Source: Labia minor (Eukaryota > Arthropoda > Insecta > Dermaptera > Spongiphoridae). Taken from it: a DNA stretch of 64,000 nucleotides. The position numbers were made by a program, and so were the translations under genes. Each line of letters starts with the position of its first letter. Position 1 is the stretch's first letter. The notes below the pieces were generated by a model that saw only the letters and a program-made list of their open reading frames with translations, had not been told where the DNA came from and ran no database searches. The stretch covers positions 34,356,611-34,420,610 of the forward strand of contig OY720345.1 in assembly GCA_963082975.1 (NCBI GenBank). Reading direction: 5' to 3'. Of the stretch, positions 61,401 through 64,000 are shown piece by piece.

Positions 61401-64000
61401 GATTGGTGTTTGTTTGAAATAAATAAATAAATAAATATATGTATTATTGTTATTATTATTATTATAATTTAAACATTGAGCAATGTTTGGAATGTGAATC
61501 AGCCTTGTATTGTGTTATGAGTGCTCAAGCTATAGGCCTAGATATTTGTTAAGTCGTTTTGGATGTGTACCTAAACTTAAAATAAAAAAAAACTATGAAA
61601 TAACGGGTGTTCAATTACTGGAATATCGAGCGTTCAAAAACTGGACATGACATGACACTGGGATAAAATCATAAAAAATGTTGTGAATTTTTTTTTGCTT
61701 TCTATTTTTCAGTTAAGCACTGTTTAATATTTTTTTTAATAACTACAATAATAAAGCTTTGTTAAAAATCCATTAGCTTAGTTTTACGGCTAATAGTATA
61801 AAACTTACAACAGGATCCGTGGTAAACTGGCTTTATTTGTTCAACTACTGGCTGGGTCACCCTATATATATATTATCTAGTAAACAAAACACAACTTCAA
61901 TATTTAAGTCATCAGCTCTTATGATTTAACTATTAAAAATTGTATTATGTTATTAATTAAGTATTTTTATAATTTTGAAAAATTTTTATTTTAATATAAA
62001 AACAAAATTTCATATATATACCCTATATAATGAATTAATTAAAAATTTTAGGGAATTTGTACAGCTTCAATATATTATGCTGATTTGACCCATCAACAAT
62101 TACAAGAAACAGGTTATTATGAAGACAGTACACCATTTAAAATGAACGACGAGGTACAAATCTCAACTTAATTTTAATTAGTATATTTCTATAATAATAT
62201 ATATAATAATAAGTTTAGTATATTTACTCTGGATCTCTTCCCAACGGGGTCCAGGTGGACACTTTGGAGGTCTATGGAGCTTTGAAAAGGGACGACAGAA
62301 CTTGAGGGGGATATTGGGGAACGATGGCGAAATTTCCACTTTCAATTACTATAAAAAAAAAGTAAAGGACTTCTTTACTAACAATAAATAAAAACTAAAT
62401 AAAAAAGTAAATACAAACAAATGCCAAAACTGATAGTCACCATAGTAGTAGTCTTTATTAATATCATATTCATTGTAATTTTATATATTTCTCCATCTTT
62501 TAAGTTATTTTAAATTTTCAATCTAAATAAAATACCATTTAACTTTAATAGTTTTTTTTTGTTTAAGTTTTTTTTTTCGTTGTAGGAAAAAGATTGGGAA
62601 ACCCTGCTTTAATCCTTCACAATTAAATTTTCGAATGTTGATATACGCATAATATAGCACATCACATATGTTAAAATATTTATATTTAAATGTAGTGTTG
62701 TTAAACTGCCATAAATAAGTTTATTAAACTTTTCTTAGACAGTTCTCATTAGTTTATATAATAAATAAAAAAATAAATAGATAAATTGCTTAATTTTTTT
62801 TTATATTCATTAATTTTGTATAGTTAACTGAACTGCACTGTTAAAAATATTTTGCACTGTTAAATATTTTGTCATAAATAATATATTAAAACAATTAATT
62901 GATTTTTTTACAAATTCAACTTTTATTTAATCAATTATCTCTTTTGTGATCCATTATAAACCGTATTACTATCAATGAAAAAGGATTCTAGTTCTTATTG
63001 ACACAAAAAGGGCGTGTACCCTTTATCTAGGAACAAGCTTACTACTACAGCAAATTTAGAGCTTTAATTAAATATTTTAATTATTAAAATTATAATGGCT
63101 AATAGTATTAGCTTCTATGCTTGAATAGTGCCAATGTAGCAATGTTATATATAAAATATAATATTGACCATAGATACCACAATGGTGATCTCACACTATT
63201 AGTAATATTCTTTATCAGTGATTCCCAAAGAGGGCGCTGGAGCGATCCAGGGGGCGGTGATGGCCACAGGTGCATTTGGGGAAAATTACTTGTATATTAC
63301 TTTTCTATTCTGAGACCAATAAATAGATACATAATTTCAATGTTTCTAATTTACACCTTTATTTATAATATTTTGCAAATAGGTACATTTATCTTTCTGT
63401 TTAATTGTTAAATTAAAAATAAGAAAAGGTAATTTCCAAGGAGGCACTGAGTAAATTTTTTTCTGGAAAGGGGACGCTCGGCCAAATAAGTTTGGGAACC
63501 ACGGTTCTATATTATTTTTAAAATATGATAAATTAAAAATTTTAGTTTTTTTGAATTTTTATTTTATGAATTCTTGATTTAGAAAATATTTTAATATATT
63601 AATCGTGTAGATGTGTGTGACGGTGAACGACCTGGAATATGTGCGACGATCGCTATCAGTATTGGGTGCTGAGTTGCATGTAGAAGCGGTACTTGAAGTT
63701 GTAGAGGCAGCAGCTAGTGAAGCAAATCGGCTTCAATGGCGTCAGGCACTTTATGCCCTTTTAGAGGATGCCACTATGCAACTAGAGACCCGAGTGCTTC
63801 AAGTGATCAATCGAGTTTCTGCAAAGGTATTCCATTTATTATTTATTTATTTAAAATAAATTAAAGAATGCATTTAATTGATCTTCTTAATTAAATATAT
63901 GTATGTCAATTTAGATGCGACCAGCTCTTAAAAAGGCAATGTTCCATTTAGCCTGGTCCCCTGAATCTCTTCCGACAGCGGACGCAATTTCACCTCTTCT
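3912..64000 (+). CDS. stac: Munc13-family gene, BAIAP3/staccato type, partial (17 exons)
   Basis: The product is a C2- and MUN-domain protein that primes secretory vesicles for SNARE-dependent, calcium-triggered fusion. The family includes BAIAP3, Unc13D/Munc13-4 and fly staccato. Seventeen exons (3912-4158, 9844-10002, 11031-11075, 21584-21740, 21841-22044, 22919-23140, 24959-25083, 25147-25254, 30382-30618, 51663-51714, 52312-52350, 56125-56270, 59767-59875, 59991-60173, 62052-62153, 63611-63826, 63915-64000) join in one unbroken frame with GT-AG introns. Visible landmarks are [11 protein letters not shown] and LHLDIWDHDD (C2A calcium loops), [11 protein letters not shown], and the MHD1-like run [16 protein letters not shown]. 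The 5' end and the C-terminal C2 domain are outside the window. Family assignment is firm from remembered motifs. The choice between BAIAP3-like and Unc13D-like orthology is inferred; the long C2A insert favours the arthropod staccato form. Confidence 0.9.
4799..5420 (+). repeat. Family A repeat, near full length
   Basis: It starts ACTATCTCGCCAG and ends GCGAGATAGTCGAG, short imperfect inverted ends, followed by GTGGAGACACTCCAG. The interior has a TGTG/TATG-rich tract and then AAACGGTTTGAGCTA and GATGAAATTTGG. A second copy of the 3' end continues to about 5560. Confidence 0.7.
7090..7515 (+). mobile_element. LINE 3' end, RTE/Jockey-like reverse-transcriptase C-terminus
   Basis: Pieces in shifting frames match the end of LINE ORF2: [16 protein letters not shown], then [13 protein letters not shown]-like sequence, then [15 protein letters not shown] and a stop. 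That order (YGxExW...GRPxxRW...WRxxVxxAK) is the usual tail of RTE- and Jockey-class proteins. Several frameshifts and stops show it is dead and 5'-truncated. Confidence 0.7.
7971..8470 (+). repeat. Family C repeat interrupted by a LINE tail
   Basis: The 5' end (GGCACCTAGAACTATCGCTC) and the 3' half (GAGGCTGAAACCAATACAGA) flank the short LINE tail at 8196-8272. Confidence 0.55.
8196..8272 (+). mobile_element. Minimal LINE tail (same family as 7090-7515)
   Basis: It encodes [14 protein letters not shown] and a stop, then ACAGAGATAGACAGATAG, a GATA-type tail. Only the last ~75 bp of the element are present, as expected of extreme 5' truncation. It sits inside a family C copy. Confidence 0.6.
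9385..9763 (+). mobile_element. Family B element, 3' part
   Basis: It contains ACACTTCCGGTTTCCGGA, the GGAC/AGAC microsatellite, two GGAGATATGT...ATCTCC hairpins and the terminal GTCGTCGGTCGGT. The 5' portion is missing. Confidence 0.7.
9844..10002 (+). CDS. stac: stac exon 2: C2A, basic insert and LNPRWNE strand
   Basis: The acceptor is CCTGTTGCAG and the donor TT|GTAAGT. Joined to exon 1 it reads [13 protein letters not shown], a strongly basic patch inside the C2A insertion. Next comes the conserved C2 segment [15 protein letters not shown], where TLNPRWNE is the hallmark strand before the acidic loop. The phase matches on both sides. Confidence 0.92.
11031..11075 (+). CDS. stac: stac exon 3: 45-nt C2A exon
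   Basis: This small exon sits between TTTTTCTAG and GTAAGTAA. It encodes [16 protein letters not shown], the strand leading into calcium loop 3 of C2A. It is too short to call by itself. Identity comes from exact phase agreement and from the continuous match LHLDIWDHDD across the next splice. Confidence 0.93.
11470..11614 (+). repeat. Family A repeat, truncated by a family C copy
   Basis: The first ~145 bp of family A (CTATCTCGCCA to GAGCTAGAATA) stop abruptly at the start of family C sequence. Confidence 0.65.
11627..12312 (+). repeat. Family C repeat
   Basis: It contains GGAACTTGGGGTTCTCAATA, a TGACGTCA site (12073-12080), CCAGGTTGAAACCAATACC, a (TA)n run, and the 3' end GCTAGTATAATAAGATAAGA. 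Confidence 0.65.
12238..12276. repeat. (TA)n microsatellite in family C
   Basis: A pure AT run of 39 bp inside the family C copy at 11627-12312. Confidence 0.95.
13498..14048 (+). repeat. Family A repeat
   Basis: Near-complete copy with small internal deletions. It includes GAGGGTCATTACCTA, CAACAAAGAGCCAAA and the GGAGACACTCCAG end. Confidence 0.7.
14383..14418 (+). repeat. (TTA)n microsatellite
   Basis: About twelve TTA units in stac intron 3. Confidence 0.95.
15110..15300 (+). repeat. Extra left-arm copy of the 15690 foldback
   Basis: It matches 15770-15930 in direct orientation (AACGTTGGGCGCTTTTAGTT, TTTCATTTGATTTCTATGCA) but lacks the right arm. Confidence 0.65.
15690..16285. mobile_element. 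Foldback element with near-identical arms
   Basis: The left arm (about 15695-15815) and right arm (about 16145-16270) are inverted copies, including AATTTTTCTATAAGCCTGAC and ATGAATTGCTCCATATTCAA. Outer boundaries are approximate and no coding sequence is seen. Confidence 0.75.
17923..17982. repeat. GC-rich hairpin, 16-bp stem, 28-nt loop
   Basis: The arms AGGGTGGCACTGTTGT and ACAACAGCGCCACCCT pair with one A-C mismatch in a strongly AT-rich intron. Confidence 0.85.
18933..19488 (-). repeat. Family C repeat, minus strand
   Basis: It reads from GGACACCGAGCTCTCGCTCG at the right to AATAAGATAAGATT at the left, with one TGACGTCA (19124-19131). Confidence 0.65.
20655..20870 (+). repeat. Family D repeat, copy 2
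   Basis: It contains CTTCTGATGATGACATAACT, GTAGAAATG and AACCTTGTGTTTTTAATAAC, aligned with copy 1. Confidence 0.5.
21584..21740 (+). CDS. stac: stac exon 4: C2A calcium loop 3
   Basis: The acceptor GACATTGACAG gives W then DHDDESS, the aspartate-rich loop 3. The exon continues with [20 protein letters not shown] and ends [12 protein letters not shown] at GTAAAT. The KLNEV...GLGRFFKQI segment is characteristic of the BAIAP3/Unc13D branch, not of Munc13-1. An ATG just upstream (21564) is a chance intronic in-frame codon. Confidence 0.94.
21841..22044 (+). CDS. stac: stac exon 5: end of C2A and linker
   Basis: The exon is phase 0 on both sides. [17 protein letters not shown] closes the C2A sandwich, [11 protein letters not shown] is the last strand, and a charged linker follows to HELAKAQ. 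It is separated from exon 4 by only 100 bp. Confidence 0.94.
22437..22716. mobile_element. Short hAT-type element with 8-bp duplication
   Basis: The ends are CAGAGATTCTCAGCC and GGTTGAGAATCACTG. Flanking duplications CTTTAGTC / CTTTAGCC differ at one base. The 280-bp element has no coding capacity and lies in stac intron 5. Confidence 0.85.
22919..23140 (+). CDS. stac: stac exon 6: start of the MUN region
   Basis: The acceptor is TTTTTAATTGTAG and the donor GAG|GTACGG, phase 0. It encodes [19 protein letters not shown], conserved in BAIAP3-type proteins, then a helical stretch with [20 protein letters not shown]. An apparent upstream extension to an ATG (22731) crosses the polypyrimidine tract and is intronic. 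Confidence 0.93.
23141..24958. other. stac intron 6
   Basis: Apart from a minus-strand LINE tail (23612-23845) and a short GA tract near 24066-24083, this is plain AT-rich DNA with nothing else recognisable. Confidence 0.6.
23612..23845 (-). mobile_element. LINE 3' fragment, minus strand
   Basis: Read on the minus strand it gives [13 protein letters not shown]-like sequence and ends [15 protein letters not shown] and stop, matching the two plus-strand tails. It carries internal stops. Confidence 0.65.
24959..25083 (+). CDS. stac: stac exon 7
   Basis: It opens after CCTATTTCAG and encodes [20 protein letters not shown], then MNRLEYLLR split at AG|GTAGAG. It is a helical segment of the MUN domain. 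Its phase fits the next exon across the shortest intron of the gene (63 bp). Confidence 0.9.
25147..25254 (+). CDS. stac: stac exon 8
   Basis: The acceptor is TTGTTCTCAG. It encodes [20 protein letters not shown] and [17 protein letters not shown], split at TG|GTAAGT. The helical MUN segment continues directly into exon 9. Confidence 0.9.
26065..27231 (+). mobile_element. Dead mariner-family transposon
   Basis: The ends TTAGGTTGAGTA and (right, complemented) TTGGTTTGAGTA are flanked by TA. Transposase remnants in order are [12 protein letters not shown], then [11 protein letters not shown], then [12 protein letters not shown], the three catalytic-region landmarks of Mos1-like D,D34D transposases. 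Frameshifts and stops break it many times; the longest open piece is 26407-26706. Confidence 0.85.
28172..28909 (+). repeat. Family C repeat, most complete copy
   Basis: Its 5' end is GGAACACCGATCTATCACTC and its 3' end AGTATAATAAGATAAGATT. Two TGACGTCA sites lie 12 bp apart (28682, 28694). Confidence 0.7.
29820..30149 (+). repeat. Family C repeat, 5'-truncated, with extended tail
   Basis: The 3' half only, ending in an expanded AAGAT repeat (AATAAGATAAGATAAGATAA). The TGACGTCA region is degraded. Confidence 0.6.
30382..30618 (+). CDS. stac: stac exon 9: Pro-rich insert and MUN helix
   Basis: The first base completes Trp from exon 8 (WYEEMRGQH). A disordered block follows, rich in Pro, Ser and Gln ([11 protein letters not shown]). 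The exon then returns to an ordered helix, [18 protein letters not shown], a family-conserved stretch. The donor is AC|GTAAGT. An in-frame ATG at 30299 is intronic, upstream of the acceptor. Confidence 0.91.
30680..31329. mobile_element. Short hAT-type element, 650 bp
   Basis: The ends are CAGTGGCGTATCTAG and its complement at the right (GGTACGCCACTG). The duplication is ATGGTATG / CTGGTATG, one mismatch. The interior is AT-rich without a transposase. Confidence 0.85.
31678..31893 (+). repeat. Two-unit tandem repeat, period about 108 bp
   Basis: Both units start TATGAAATATGTTTT and end ACATAAAAAAGTATT. Confidence 0.75.
31911..32087 (+). repeat. Two-unit direct repeat, period about 105 bp
   Basis: Both units start CAAGGCGGGGG and contain TTTCCATT, GAAAGTA and ATTCCA, ending ACTTAAGC. 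Confidence 0.65.
33496..34019. mobile_element. Short hAT-type element with a nested insertion
   Basis: The ends are CACAGGCTCCC and GGGAACCTCTG with a perfect 8-bp duplication ATTTACAT. A second element is nested inside. Confidence 0.85.
33715..33908. mobile_element. Nested short element inside 33496-34019
   Basis: It begins TAGGGTGGCCAAATGTTCCGG and ends ATATGGTCACCTA, inverted ends typical of another hAT subfamily. I could not confirm its target duplication. Confidence 0.5.
34446..34451 (-). terminator. Poly(A) signal of the nested TPR gene
   Basis: AATAAA on the minus strand begins 9 bases after the TAG stop of the TPR gene. In this AT-rich DNA the hexamer is common, so position next to the stop is the main support. 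Confidence 0.5.
34460..36394 (-). CDS. Nested TPR protein, IFIT-like, four exons
   Basis: Exons on the minus strand are 36394-35649, 35569-35360, 35249-34982 and 34852-34460. All introns are GT-AG (79, 110 and 129 bp) and join one frame of 538 codons plus stop. The product starts [10 protein letters not shown] and is rich in helical repeats. One clear TPR lies around residues 140-215 ([20 protein letters not shown], then YYEKALQL). Others run from about 260 to 370, for example [20 protein letters not shown] with AIKYFKKAD across a splice. The spacing and overall length resemble interferon-induced TPR (IFIT-like) proteins, but that is a resemblance from memory; TPR is certain, IFIT is not. The last 130 residues are polar, with [12 protein letters not shown] and a second NWRIRD at the C-terminus. 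The gene lies wholly inside intron 9 of stac, antisense to it. Codon use is very AT-rich. Function is unknown; binding to RNA or protein partners is plausible. Confidence 0.85.
36466..37002. mobile_element. Foldback DNA element next to the TPR gene
   Basis: The ends AGGTAATTTTACA are inverted and flanked by TA. The arms remain complementary for well over 100 bp with gaps (CATGGATTTGGATAAAAC, CTAGTTTACGAGATAAAA). It is non-coding. Confidence 0.8.
37272..37442 (+). other. Unrecognised 56-codon open stretch
   Basis: It is bounded by TAA and TGA without an ATG and reads [20 protein letters not shown] then [15 protein letters not shown]. Composition looks coding. It may be a piece of a transposon-encoded protein. 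It cannot be a stac exon because its frame is closed at the only nearby acceptor. Confidence 0.25.
37680..38138 (-). mobile_element. hAT derivative keeping a transposase C-terminus
   Basis: It has 16-bp perfect inverted ends (CAGAGGTTCTTAAACT) and a perfect duplication TTATATTT. A minus-strand open frame, 98 codons from an ATG, carries [20 protein letters not shown], resembling the PSSYLVERGFSAV dimerisation region (hATC, ZBED5 type). The rest of the transposase is absent. Confidence 0.85.
38257..38312 (+). repeat. Family C 5'-end fragment
   Basis: Only GACCGAACTATCGCTCGACC and a few flanking bases are recognisable. Confidence 0.45.
39420..40092 (+). mobile_element. Family B element, complete
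   Basis: It runs from GTTGACCTGTGGCCAGG to CTATCGTCGGTCGGT. In order it has subterminal ACCGACC, a TGACGTCA site (39640-39647), the core shared with family C, a hairpin arm, CCGGTTTCCGG, a long GGAC/AGAC tract, a second hairpin arm, and the inverted subterminal GGTCGGT. It has no long open frame. Confidence 0.75.
40490..40690. other. Unassigned GC-richer island between family B copies
   Basis: Not coding in any long frame. It contains the hairpin GCCTGCAC...GTGCAGGC (40621-40649) with a 13-nt loop. Confidence 0.4.
40803..41083 (+). repeat. Family A repeat, 5'-truncated
   Basis: Only the second half is present. It ends GAGCGGAGACCTTCCACA and is directly abutted by a family B copy. Confidence 0.65.
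41084..41918 (-). mobile_element. Family B element, minus strand, split by a hAT element
   Basis: A full copy in reverse orientation, interrupted at 41108-41283 by a short hAT element. Two TGACGTCA sites (41687-41694, 41707-41714) are intact. Confidence 0.75.
41108..41283. mobile_element. Short hAT-type element inside family B
   Basis: The ends are CAGTGGCGGATTA and TAATCCGCCTCTG, with a perfect 8-bp duplication AAGGGAGG made from the family B terminal sequence. Confidence 0.9.
42391..42415 (+). repeat. Family B terminal scrap
   Basis: Only CTTCCCTACTATCGTCGG and the final TCGGT remain of a 3' end. Confidence 0.5.
42416..42720. other. Unassigned GC-richer island between family B copies
   Basis: It directly follows a family B terminal scrap. 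Short overlapping frames exist on both strands, with none recognisable. Confidence 0.35.
42788..43431 (-). mobile_element. Family B element, complete, minus strand
   Basis: A full copy with both TGACGTCA sites (43218-43225, 43238-43245) and the CCGTCCGT tract. It is closely similar to 41084-41918 and 47309-47940. Confidence 0.75.
43498..43650 (+). repeat. Family C 3'-end fragment
   Basis: A short decayed copy ending TTAGTATAATAAGATTAGA. Confidence 0.45.
43795..43937 (+). pseudogene. Possible DnaJ-like coding fragment
   Basis: A GC-richer open stretch reads [20 protein letters not shown] and then PAG. This recalls the CxxCEGxGKIxRRRKVxVxVPAG segment of DnaJ/Tid1 proteins after the zinc-finger repeats. 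Preceding residues ([16 protein letters not shown]) do not fit, the cysteines are missing, and the frame stops shortly after. It is a decayed fragment at best; a chance match is possible. Confidence 0.25.
44093..44621 (+). mobile_element. Family B element, degenerate
   Basis: It has a worn 5' end (GGCCAGGCACAGGACCGACC), a shortened interior with a TA tract at 44455-44482 beside the GGAC motif, and an intact CTATCGTCGGTCGGT end. Confidence 0.6.
45448..46101 (+). mobile_element. IS630/Tc1-type element, internally deleted
   Basis: The inverted ends share ATCGAAAAAGGTGGA, each next to TA. The interior encodes the transposase C-terminal half: [20 protein letters not shown] in one frame, then [20 protein letters not shown] in another. 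The N-terminal half is gone and at least one frameshift splits the remainder. Confidence 0.82.
47309..47940 (+). mobile_element. Family B element, complete
   Basis: Intact at both ends. One TGACGTCA site remains (47515-47522) and the partner is mutated to TAACGTCA. Confidence 0.75.
48012..48050. repeat. Solo hAT-type end
   Basis: ACAGTTTGACAACCTCTG looks like one end of a CAGAGGTT-type element. The partner end was not found. Confidence 0.35.
48895..49288 (-). repeat. Family A repeat, partial, minus strand
   Basis: The reverse complement of the family A middle and 5' part, including TCAAAAGTTGATAGAAAAC and CAAACCGTTTTTGTGTAATC. Confidence 0.65.
49628..50226 (-). repeat. Family A repeat, near full length, minus strand
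   Basis: From GGAGTGTCTCCACTCGAC to CTATCTCTGGCGA, this is a full reverse-oriented copy that closely matches 4799-5420. Confidence 0.7.
51663..51714 (+). CDS. stac: stac exon 10: 52-nt exon
   Basis: The acceptor is TTTTACTTTCAG and the donor ATG|GTGAGA. It encodes [18 protein letters not shown], which matches the SVPYF...YxxLEK segment that follows YNSLFE in relatives. It therefore joins directly to exon 9 across a 21-kb intron. Confidence 0.9.
52312..52350 (+). CDS. stac: stac exon 11: 39-nt microexon
   Basis: It encodes [13 protein letters not shown] between TATGTTCCCAG and GTACCG, phase 0. The residues continue YKHLEKM naturally (LEKM-LADEV), and the next exon starts in phase. It is too short to stand alone; context carries the call. 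Confidence 0.8.
52431..52496. repeat. (TA)n microsatellite, interrupted
   Basis: Two TA runs separated by an AAAATAAA interruption, directly after the stac microexon intron start. Confidence 0.9.
53379..53652. mobile_element. Short hAT-type element, 274 bp
   Basis: The ends are CAGGGCTTTTTAAACT and AGTTTAAGAAGGCCTG, with a perfect duplication ATTTAAAA. Confidence 0.88.
55011..55498. mobile_element. Foldback element related to 36466-37002
   Basis: The inverted ends share GTAATTGTTTACAAAA. Internal CAGGGATTTGGAT, TTCCTTTTTTTAATTCCAAA-like and GAAATAAAAATTATTAAA segments match the other copy, so both belong to one family. Confidence 0.75.
56125..56270 (+). CDS. stac: stac exon 12
   Basis: It opens after CTGTTTTAG and encodes [20 protein letters not shown] and then [16 protein letters not shown], split at AC|GTAAGT. 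This is the MUN helix before MHD1. Confidence 0.92.
56471..57046 (-). mobile_element. IS630/Tc1-type remnant with long inverted repeats
   Basis: Both ends carry GGTGTCTCTAAAT and remain complementary for over 100 bp, through ATATGTCAAATGAAAGAGCA. The minus strand between them holds a transposase scrap ([14 protein letters not shown], then [10 protein letters not shown]). The left boundary is approximate because the TA duplication is not clear there. Confidence 0.75.
57709..57784 (+). repeat. 30-bp tandem repeat, 2.5 units
   Basis: The unit begins TTTTTCAACGATAATTGTC and repeats exactly, implying a recent duplication. Confidence 0.9.
59767..59875 (+). CDS. stac: stac exon 13: MHD1 (alternative upstream acceptor at 59650)
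   Basis: With the acceptor CATTTTTAG the exon reads [14 protein letters not shown] and then [16 protein letters not shown], the Munc13-homology-1 signature. The core follows IQEIAT as in relatives, so this acceptor gives the family-standard protein. A second acceptor, AACTTTAG at 59648-59649, is exactly 117 nt upstream and in the same open frame. It would add 39 residues (see findings). The donor is AAA|GTAAAT. Confidence 0.88.
59991..60173 (+). CDS. stac: stac exon 14: MHD1
   Basis: Phase 0. It encodes [20 protein letters not shown] and continues with [20 protein letters not shown], ending MKIID at GTAAGT. AxxRIxxAxEL is the conserved MHD1 helix of the family. Confidence 0.94.
60174..62051. 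other. stac intron 14
   Basis: Most of this intron is one 1347-bp DNA element (60516-61862). The flanks are plain AT-rich sequence. Confidence 0.7.
60516..61862. mobile_element. 1347-bp TA-flanked DNA transposon with repeated terminal motif
   Basis: Perfect 24-bp inverted ends begin GGGTGACCCAGCCAGTAG and are flanked by TA. Seven copies of a CCAGTAGTTGAAC-like 13-mer occur at the ends and inside. One coding-like stretch (61051-61284, plus) gives [16 protein letters not shown] and then [17 protein letters not shown], not recognised. A pogo or Tc1-like origin is inferred from the TA and the end structure only. Confidence 0.75.
62052..62153 (+). CDS. stac: stac exon 15
   Basis: Phase 0. It encodes [18 protein letters not shown] and ends STPFKMNDE at GTACAA. 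The IID|GIC...YYAD junction is conserved in BAIAP3 and Unc13D. Confidence 0.92.
62229..62609. mobile_element. Possible decayed hAT-type element
   Basis: The right end GGGAAACCCTG fits a hAT terminus, and the left side has CTTCCCAAC near a GC-richer patch. The inverted repeat is poor and no duplication is visible. Confidence 0.3.
63216..63504. mobile_element. Short hAT-type element, 289 bp
   Basis: The ends are CAGTGATTCCCAAA and TTTGGGAACCACGG. Duplications TTCTTTAT / TTCTATAT differ at one base. It lies just before stac exon 16. Confidence 0.85.
63611..63826 (+). CDS. stac: stac exon 16: start of MHD2 region
   Basis: After GTGTAG it encodes [19 protein letters not shown], then an Ala/Glu-rich helix and [15 protein letters not shown], ending at [21 protein letters not shown] is a strong Munc13 landmark. 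The first ATG is internal, not a start. Confidence 0.95.
63915..64000 (+). CDS. stac: stac exon 17, cut by the window edge
   Basis: After TCAATTTAG it encodes [19 protein letters not shown] and then PTADAISPL. This is the MHD2 helix with the KxxFHLxW pattern. It runs off the right edge in frame. Confidence 0.92.
   Translation, partial: MRPALKKAMFHLAWSPESLPTADAISPL

Larger units (their letters stand above)
62154..63610. other. stac intron 15
   Basis: It contains a clear hAT-type short element (63216-63504) and a doubtful one near 62229-62609. Nothing else was recognised. Confidence 0.6.

Overview
The window is AT-rich, intron-rich eukaryotic nuclear DNA crowded with transposon remnants. The main gene is an animal Munc13 of the BAIAP3/Unc13D/staccato class. 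Its C2A insert ([13 protein letters not shown]), the mariner and hAT elements, the LINE tails and the GGAC-microsatellite repeats suggest an invertebrate, most likely an arthropod. The species cannot be fixed from the sequence alone.

Layout. A single plus-strand gene spans nearly everything. I can place 17 exons from 3912 to the right edge, about 812 codons, and intron phases agree at every junction. They cover most of the first C2 domain (exons 1-5), the linker, and the MUN/MHD region (exons 6-17). The start codon and the beginning of C2A lie upstream, and the rest of MHD2 and the last C2 domain lie beyond the right edge. Introns range from 63 bp to about 21 kb.

The 21-kb intron (30619-51662) holds a second gene on the minus strand (36394-34460). 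It has four exons joined by short introns (79-129 bp) and encodes a 538-residue tetratricopeptide protein with IFIT-like layout. Its start codon lies 72 bp from the end of an inverted-repeat DNA transposon.

The remaining intronic DNA is mostly mobile elements. I find seven short hAT-type elements with 8-bp target duplications, a dead mariner, two IS630/Tc1-type remnants, a 1.35-kb element with seven copies of a terminal motif, four foldback elements, and three LINE tails. Three dispersed families, here called A, B and C, each have several copies. Family B looks like a Helentron-associated non-autonomous element. Families B and C share a core with conserved TGACGTCA palindromes, and that octamer occurs 13 times in the window.

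The Munc13 protein should act in calcium-regulated vesicle priming. Nothing in the sequence links its function to the nested TPR gene beyond position. No tRNA, rRNA, CRISPR or prokaryotic feature was seen, and no retrovirus-like or LTR element was recognised.
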